In this document: one piece after another, positions 58,001 to 64,000 of the stretch
Layout: every line of letters begins with the position of its first letter
Numbering within the stretch: position 1 is the first letter of the stretch
Assembly (NCBI GenBank): GCA_963576725.1
Contig: OY755247.1
Span: forward strand, 17,920,526-17,984,525
Reading direction: 5' to 3'
DNA: 64,000 nucleotides
DNA from: Azorinus chamasolen
Taxonomy: Eukaryota; Mollusca; Bivalvia; Cardiida; Solecurtidae
Notes under the pieces: model-generated
Database searches by the model: none
The model's input: only the letters and a program-made list of their open reading frames with translations
What the model was told of the DNA's origin: nothing
Program-made: the position numbers and the translations under genes

Positions 58001-59876
58001 CCCCACCGCATAGCGGAGGGGGGTTATAGGAATGGCCTTCGTCTGTCTGTCTGTCTGTCCGTCCGTCCGTTGTGTCCGTCTGTCCGTAACAATTTCGTGT
58101 CCGCTCCATATCGCCTATACCCCTTGAAGGAATTTCATGAAACTTGCCTCAAATGTTAACCAAGTTGAGACGATGTGCAAAACATATGTGGCAGATATGT
58201 CGGCTCAAGGTCAAGGTCACATTTGAAGGTCAAGGGTTTTAACCTTCAATTTCCATTGCATTTTTGTGTCCGCTCCATGTCTTCTAAACCCTTTGAAGGA
58301 TTTTCATAAAACTTGAGTCAAATGTTAACCAAATTAAGACGATGTGCAGAACACATGTGGCAGTCATGTCGGCTCAAGTTCAATGTCACATTTGAAGGCC
58401 AAGTGTTTAAACCTTCAGTTGCCATTACAGTTTCGTGTCCGCTCCATATCTTCTAAACCCTTTGAAGGATTTTCATAAAACTTGAGTCAAATATTAAATG
58501 AATTGAGACGATGTGCAGAACCCATGCGGCAGTCATGTTTGAATAAAGGTCAAGGTCACGTTTGAAGGTCAAGTGTTCTAACCTTAATTTCCGTTACATT
58601 TTCGTGTCCGCTCCATATCTTCTAAAGCCTTTGAAGGATTTTCACAAAAGTTTAGTTAAATGTTAGCTAAATTGAGACGATGTGCAGAACACATGTGCCA
58701 GTCATGTCGGCTCAAGGTCAAGGTCACATTTGAAGATCAAGTGTTCTTACCTTCAATTTCCATTATAGTTTCGTTATCTCCTATACCCCTTGAAGGATTT
58801 TCAAGAAACTTGCCTCAAATGTTAACCACGTTGAGACAATGTGCAGAACATATGTGGCAGTCATGTCAGGTCAAGGTCACATTTGAAGGCCAAGTGATTT
58901 AATCTTCAATTTCCATTACATTTCGTGTCCGCTCCATATCTTCTAAACCATTTGAAGGATTTTCATAAAACTTGAGTCAAATATTAACCAAATTAAGACG
59001 ATGTGCAGAACACATGTGGCAGTCATGTCTGCTCAAGTTCAAGGTCACATTTGAAGGTCAAGTGTTTAAACCTTCAGTTGCCATTACAGTTTCGTGTCCG
59101 CTCCATATCTTCTAAACCCTTTGAAGGATTTTCATAAAACTTGAGTCAAATATTAAATGACTTGAGACGATGTGCAGAACCCATGCGGCAGTCATGTTGG
59201 CTCAAGGTCAAGGTCACGTTTGAAGGTCAAGTGTTCTAACCTTTAATTTCCGTTACATTTTCGTGTCCGCTCCATATCTTCTAAAGCCTTTGAAGGATTT
59301 TCATAAAAGTTTAGTTAAATGTTAGCTAAATGGAGACGATGTGCAGAACACATGTGCCAGTCATGTCGGCTCAAGGTCAAGGTCACATTTGAAGATCAAG
59401 TGTTCTTACCTTCAATTTCCATTATAGTTTCGTTATCTCCTATACCCCTTGAAGGATTTTCAAGAAACTTGCCTCAAATGTTAACCACGTTGAGACAATG
59501 TGCAGAACATATGTGGCAGTCATGTCAGCTCAAGGTCAAGGTCACATTTGAAGGCCAAGTGATTTAATTTTCAATTTCCATTACATTTCGTGTCCGCTCC
59601 GTATCTTCTAAATCATTTGAAGGATTTTCATAAAACTTGAGTCAAATATTAACCGAATTGAGATGATGTGCAGAACACATGTGGCAGTCATGTCGGGTCA
59701 AGGTCACATTTGAAAGTCGTGTTCTTACCTTCAGTTTCCATTATATTTGTTTCCGCGTCCTATTTTCGTAACATCTGAATGTCAACCACGTTAAAACCCA
59801 TTGTATCACCTTAAGGTCAATGTCTTAATTTAGGTGGCGGCGGTGGGGGATATAGCTGTCCTTTGGACTGCCTTGT
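58001..59876 (+). repeat. 168-bp tandem repeat (AAGGTCA repeat) with 659-bp higher-order unit
   Basis: Opens with CCCCCACCGCATAGCGGAGGGGGG and a GTCT/GTCC microsatellite, closes with GGCGGCGGTGGGGGATATA. Between are about 11 units of 150-170 bp starting TTTCGTGTCCGCTCCATATC and containing GATGTGCAGAACACATGTGG and CTCAAGGTCAAGGTCACATT. The four units from 58261 recur from 58920 at ~95% identity, and a third round starts at 59586. The 80-82-codon frames here are repeat frames, not genes. Confidence 0.9.
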
Positions 59877-59899
59877 TAAATCTAATTTGAAATTGTTGG

Positions 59900-59938
59900 A
59901 ACTATGTGTATAATTATATATATTATATATATAATATC
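59900..59938. repeat. AT-rich dinucleotide-like tract
   Basis: TATATATATTATATATATAATAT-like sequence. Confidence 0.85.
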
Positions 59939-60271
59939 ATGTTGTTCAAATATGGTTTAATGATTTTGTATTGCCACTTTAGTTAATGGTTTGTGTTGTG
60001 AGGGCCGCATGGAAGACTGATTTTACAAAATGTATTCCCTCGTTAAAGTTAAATTTAGTTTTTATTATTATTACGATATCCGGAGAACCATCCCGTTTAT
60101 AATTCATGTACATTTGACTGAAAGCCTGTTGTGTAGTACTATCCGAATATTCCAAACTTCGGTGATGGAAACTGCAGTAGCCATTACTGCTGTAAATCTA
60201 ATACGTGTTGCCATTGGTGCACCATCTATCGTTAGCAGCTGTAGCAGAGTAAACAGTTCATTTATGAACTA
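59939..60271. other. Unexplained stretch
   Basis: Nothing recognised. Confidence 0.45.
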
Positions 60272-60582
60272 CAGCTGAACTTCGATCTCTCGAACTCGGA
60301 TAACTCGAATGTCGGGATAACTCGAACTAAAACATCGGTCCCTCCAACATTTATAATACAGAATTGTTCTAACATATATCACTACGTATATCTATAATCA
60401 CATGTGACATCTTAATGCAGGTCTTAAGAAAATGCTGAAAACTCCTGCAGAAACTTTCAGCATTACTTTAGACCTGCATTAAACAGTGAACTTGCTCAGA
60501 TAAGAAATTGGATAACTCGAAACCCTGTTATCTCGAGATAATTTGTATGGTCCCTTGAAGTTCGTGACATCGAAGTTCAACA
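60272..60582. mobile_element. F3 element, full length
   Basis: CAGCTGAACTTCGATCTCTC with GGATAACTCGAA twice; core CTTAATGCAGGTCTTAAG..CTGCAGAAACTTTCAGC; end GTGACATCGAAGTTCAACAG. Confidence 0.88.
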
Positions 60583-60602
60583 GTTGCTCTAACGTCTAGA
60601 AA

Positions 60603-60676
60603 ATATGGTGCCCACTTTGTGACCCAAACTGTCACGGGAAATATGGTGCCCCCTTTTTGACCCAAATTGTCACTAG
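60603..60676 (+). repeat. ~43-bp direct duplication
   Basis: AAATATGGTGCCCACTTTGT..GACCCAAACTGTCAC returns as AAATATGGTGCCCCCTTTTT..GACCCAAATTGTCAC. Confidence 0.9.
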
Positions 60677-60932
60677 AAGTATACTTTTGGACGAAGCATG
60701 ACATTCGATCACATATTTTTGTGTCAGGAAGTCAGCAGCATCTTGTTTTATATTTCAAAATACCATGCTTAAGTCAAGACAATGTTTACTTAAACCTTAT
60801 ACAATGTGTTAATGAGATACAATACCGTAGTTTAAAACAATGCAAGGATAGAAAACCTTTTCATTGATATGAATTTGTTTTTGATATTGATATATCAATG
60901 GAGAATTAATCTTTTCTTTACCCCTTGTTTAT

Positions 60933-61112
60933 TTAACCCTTTCCCTTTTCTGTATTTAGGCCACATCTCAATACCTATAAGAAACATCTATCAAATTCTA
61001 TTAGCAAATAGAGCAGTCCCTGATAAGACGGCTCCTCTAGGAACCGTCTGATCTGGGTCTACTCTGTTTGCAAATGCGTGAAAACACTTTTATATATGAG
61101 GGAAAGGGTTAA
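60933..61112 (-). mobile_element. B2 element with internal deletion
   Basis: TTAACCCTTTCCCTTTTCTG; GGTGGAACATTG region deleted; core GACGGCTCCTCTAGGAACCG; end GAGGGAAAGGGTTAA. Confidence 0.9.
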
Positions 61113-61828
61113 CGCCTTAAAACATCTCGCCGTGACTGAGGGTCGCATACCCCTTTGTGTCCTCCTGCAGAATCGAAGATCGGGACACATTGTTTTTGTC
61201 CTGTCTGTTTTTACATGAGACCAACATTAATTAATATGGGGTTTTGAATCATACGCGTTAGAAACTTGATACTTGGTATACTATGTGGTATTCCAGGTTA
61301 AATGGCATGTTGCCGAGATCAAAATGGCCACTAGGGCCATGTAGTTTCACAAACTCATCTCTTCAAGCCTGGGTTTATCATACATAGCCGAGTGTCACAT
61401 ACTCTATGAGGTTCTCGTTGACCTAGAACTTTGACGGGTATTTTTGAAATTGAATCTATGTCTTATAACTATGGTCTAGGCTGTATTACCAGAACCATGC
61501 TGTTAAAGAACACTAACTGTGTATGGGAGCATCTTCACAAGGTGCAATCACAAAACCACTGTCAATTTCCTAGAGAGTCTCGTACCCTGGATATATTCTA
61601 TGCATCATTGTGTAAGGGTCGAATTAGGTTAAGGAACTTAATGGAATAAGAGCTTTCTCTTTATTTTGCTATCATTGATCATAGGAAACATGCCATTGTT
61701 TACATCTATATATTATGTAATAATTCTTACTCTCTGGTTCTATATATTGTGTATGAACCATTGTTTTATGTATTATCCCATGCCGAATTATTTTTATCGA
61801 TGCGATGCAAAAATAAACATTTGTCGAC
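61113..61828. other. Unexplained stretch
   Basis: No MITE ends; a 72-codon frame at 61431 has no recognised domain. Confidence 0.4.
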
Positions 61829-61885
61829 TAATAACTCCTTTATTTCTCCGACAAACCCTATGTTGTGATAACTCATGCTTAAATG
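61829..61885 (+). mobile_element. H left half
   Basis: AACTCCTTTATTTCTCCGAC and AAACCCTATGTTGTGATAAC; the second arm is absent. Confidence 0.65.
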
Positions 61886-62868
61886 ATTTAGCAGATGCGA
61901 TCCCGTCAAATGATCTGCTATTCTGTGATATAGATAAGCATGTGTACATTCTCCGGAACAAGTTTAATCATTTATCTGACGTATATTCATGTTAGAAATA
62001 ATGACTGAATGGATGATTTTTCCGCGGCTAGCTGTCTGTTTTCATTCTTCTTCTTGGTTTCCACCAGTCAGAAACTATGTTACATTGTAATTTGCATATG
62101 ACCCACTAGTAGTTAGTAGTAAACTGTCTTTTCATTAGTTAATACCTAAACTGGCATAAGCCTTATTATAATACCTCTAAACATGGCCAAACTAGATGTA
62201 AAATCCAGATATACAGTCTGCTAACGTGATGAAAATCTTGGGGTCGTTCATACGACCTAGTAGTTATTTCAAAACACCATGTTTTATGATAATTAGCTGC
62301 TTCAGCTTGCAAGCTGAAATCAATTCAATCGATCCATATTGACCTAATCACATCAAATGTAAGGCATTCTGTTATACAGACATTGTCTACAAACTTCTCA
62401 GAGTTCAGTCAAAACGCCATAATACAGAATTTCATTATCTACGCAGATATTTAGCATGGAAGACTGTCGAAAGTTCTGTTCTTAAAATAGATGTTACAGG
62501 GAAAATTCCATAATCAAAGTACTGATGTTCTGATGATGATTTCAAATCGAAAATTGTATTAAATTAGGATATAAGGAATTTAGACAAACGAAATTGTTAT
62601 GGTAGTGAAGATTTAACAATTGTTATTAATAATGACTGGTGACAATATAACTAGAAGTAATACACGTCAATAGTATGAACTGTCAATATAATATAGTAAG
62701 AAACAATATGTAGACAATTTATAAACAACAGGATCAATAATAAGTATCTTCAAATATAGTTTTATCAATTTATTTGTCTGAATGTAGTAAAATAATTGTT
62801 TATTACAAATGCAAGCAGATCCATGAATTTAAGCAAAAGCAGCATGTTAGACATACATGTATTTATGT
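61886..62868. other. Unexplained stretch, with a B scrap near 61981-62005
   Basis: GTATATTCATGTTAGAAATAATGAC matches a B long-side end. Otherwise nothing recognised. Confidence 0.45.
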
Positions 62869-63025
62869 TGGCAAACAGAATGATCCCTTAGCAGACAGAA
62901 GTCTGATCTTGGTCAGCTTTGTTAACCAAATCTTTTACCGGGGTTTGAATTTTAAAATCACTGCTCTTGTGTGAAAATGACCTCTATGAATATTCATGAT
63001 GTTATACATTTTTACAAGAAACGAA
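62869..63025 (+). mobile_element. B element, diverged
   Basis: GGCAAACAGAATGATCCCTT / GTCTGATCTTGGTCAGCTTTG core and CTATGAATATTCATGATGTT. Confidence 0.6.
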
Positions 63026-63179
63026 TGCGGATACTCCGTAAATATTTATTAAGAACTTGGTACAGTATAGATATTTATCATCATTTCAAAATACAAAAAA
63101 CTAATAATATCTTCATCGTCTTCATCCAAAGACCATTGATAACACGTTATCATAGGTCTTCGCTTCATCATTTAAGATT

Positions 63180-63548
63180 TGCATACCACATTTGATCACA
63201 AGACGAATACTGATGCAAGGCATTGGATCGCCGGGAAATTTGTGTACAAGGAAGGTTTTTAATAAGGAACTGTTTTGTTAAGACAATTGAAATACAACAT
63301 TTCATTAAAAACTTAACGAAATATGTAGCCTCTAGAGTGTAATGACGTAGTGACCTAGTTTCGAACCCGACATGATCCATATTTGAACTTGACCAAGATT
63401 GCATGTGGACAAACATTCTGATAAAATTTCAGTAAGATCTGATAACATTTGTAGCCACTTGATGTGGTATCTCAACGGACAACAGACGAGGGACATCCAA
63501 CGATCCTAAAAGCTCAGCATGAGCACGTCGTGCTCTGGTGAGCTAAAA
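63180..63548 (-). repeat. 'AGCTCACCAGAGC' dispersed repeat (L), copy 2
   Basis: The minus strand starts TTTTTTTAGCTCACCAGAGC, ACGACGTGCTCATGCTGAGC, then GGATCGTTGGATGTCCCTCG and GAATGTTTGTCCACATGCAA, CTTGGTCAAGTTCAAATATG. Its first 100 bp match copy 1; the inner part differs. The far boundary is uncertain. Confidence 0.7.
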
Positions 63549-63761
63549 AAATGAGGATAAATCAAAGACCTATATATACTATGGCATGCTGATAAAGAAC
63601 TCTGTTGCAAACTGTAACAAGTAAATACCTGGTAAAACTATTATGACATATGCATTGTTGGAAGTATCACATGAAACTTGACACAAATATCTAGGGCGGT
63701 CATTGATTGGTTCAGAGGCATATTGACGATACCAAAACGTAAGAGGATAAATATTTTATCC

Positions 63762-64000
63762 CGTCTCTACAGCCGCTAGTGACGTAATAAAGGGGTAGCA
63801 TTTTAAAACTAAGTTTATATGTACAGTAGAGGTTTATTTGTATAGTAGGTGTAGGAATTTCTTCTTACAACAGGAACTATTTTAAATTTTTCTACAAATT
63901 TGTTTTACCAAAAATAACGTATAAGTTGAAAGAAAAAACACTTAATATGGATAATTATCATTAACTATCATTAAAAAAAAAATAGAAAGGAAAAAGAGAG
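63762..64000 (+). repeat. Dispersed repeat K, copy 2, cut by window end
   Basis: CCGCTAGTGACGTAATAAAG, AACTAAGTTTATATG, GGTTTATTTGTATAGTAGG and CAGGAACTATTTTAAATTTT parallel copy 1 at 19.76 kb. Confidence 0.65.

Noticed and set aside
58660..59567. Two near-identical 80-82 codon frames (MLAK.RRCAEHMCQSC..)
   Set aside because: They are the same phase of the 168-bp tandem repeat, 659 bp apart; no conserved domain, and the repeat is otherwise full of stops.

Overview
This is non-coding, repeat-packed eukaryotic DNA, most probably from a bivalve mollusc. The reasons are a MetaSINE-type tRNA-derived SINE (7.1-7.3 kb), the 'AGCTCACCAGAGC' dispersed repeat (35.7 and 63.5 kb), a 'CAAGGTCAAGGTCAC' tandem repeat of a kind I recall from molluscs (58-59.9 kb), AT-rich sequence, and no bacterial operon structure. 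The species is not resolved. I found no convincing protein gene and no transposase. All long open frames are under 140 codons and nearly all are frames through repeats. One 50-codon segment (53404-53553, minus strand) looks like a possible terminal exon, at low confidence. A decayed tRNA-like gene lies at 19995-20088 (minus).

The window is a dense, nested landscape of about 110 recognisable short non-autonomous elements. The family labels are mine. TTAA families start TTAACCC and end GGGTTAA, and nested copies show TTAA target duplication, as in piggyBac-type elements. A has apex GCATTTGCTCC; B (with subtype B2) GACGGCTCC; C (with C2) GACGCCGAG; D GACGCCGCC; E GACGCCGCA; J GACAGCTCC. All are about 180-260 bp with one off-centre hairpin core: 35-60 bp from one end (the 'short side') and 110-170 bp from the other. 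For these families strand + means short side first. TA families F1-F6 begin CAGTAAAACC-like and end in the inverse with TA flanks, like pogo/Tigger-type MITEs. They carry a central hairpin based on GCTTAATGCAGG...GCAGAAAGCTCC. G ('GGTTATAAAAC' ends) and H ('TTTCTCCACCAAACCC' arms) are two further hairpin families.

Layout: 0-12.8 kb mixed MITEs, one SINE; 12.87-16.05 kb a 37/74-bp tandem array with three MITEs inside; 16.2-26.6 kb mixed MITEs with a tRNA-like gene and a 139-bp palindrome; 26.66-27.08 kb a 27-bp minisatellite grown from a C-type hairpin; 27.1-29.8 kb a ~32-bp minisatellite; 29.9-47.3 kb mixed MITEs, the AGCTCACC repeat and a ~281-bp tandem element; 47.37-48.96 kb a 31-bp minisatellite; 49-58 kb mixed MITEs; 58-59.88 kb a 168-bp tandem repeat with a 659-bp higher-order unit; 60-64 kb sparse relics.

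The most unusual signal is modularity. TTAA families with different ends carry homologous hairpin cores with the same polarity and, in B, C, D and J, the same fixed A/T arm mismatch. The 14-bp apex GCTCCTATAGGAGC recurs in both TTAA and TA families. Several copies are chimeras joined in or next to the hairpin. Hairpin cores have also seeded tandem repeats. Together this suggests that the hairpins are exchanged or templated between elements that use different integration machineries.
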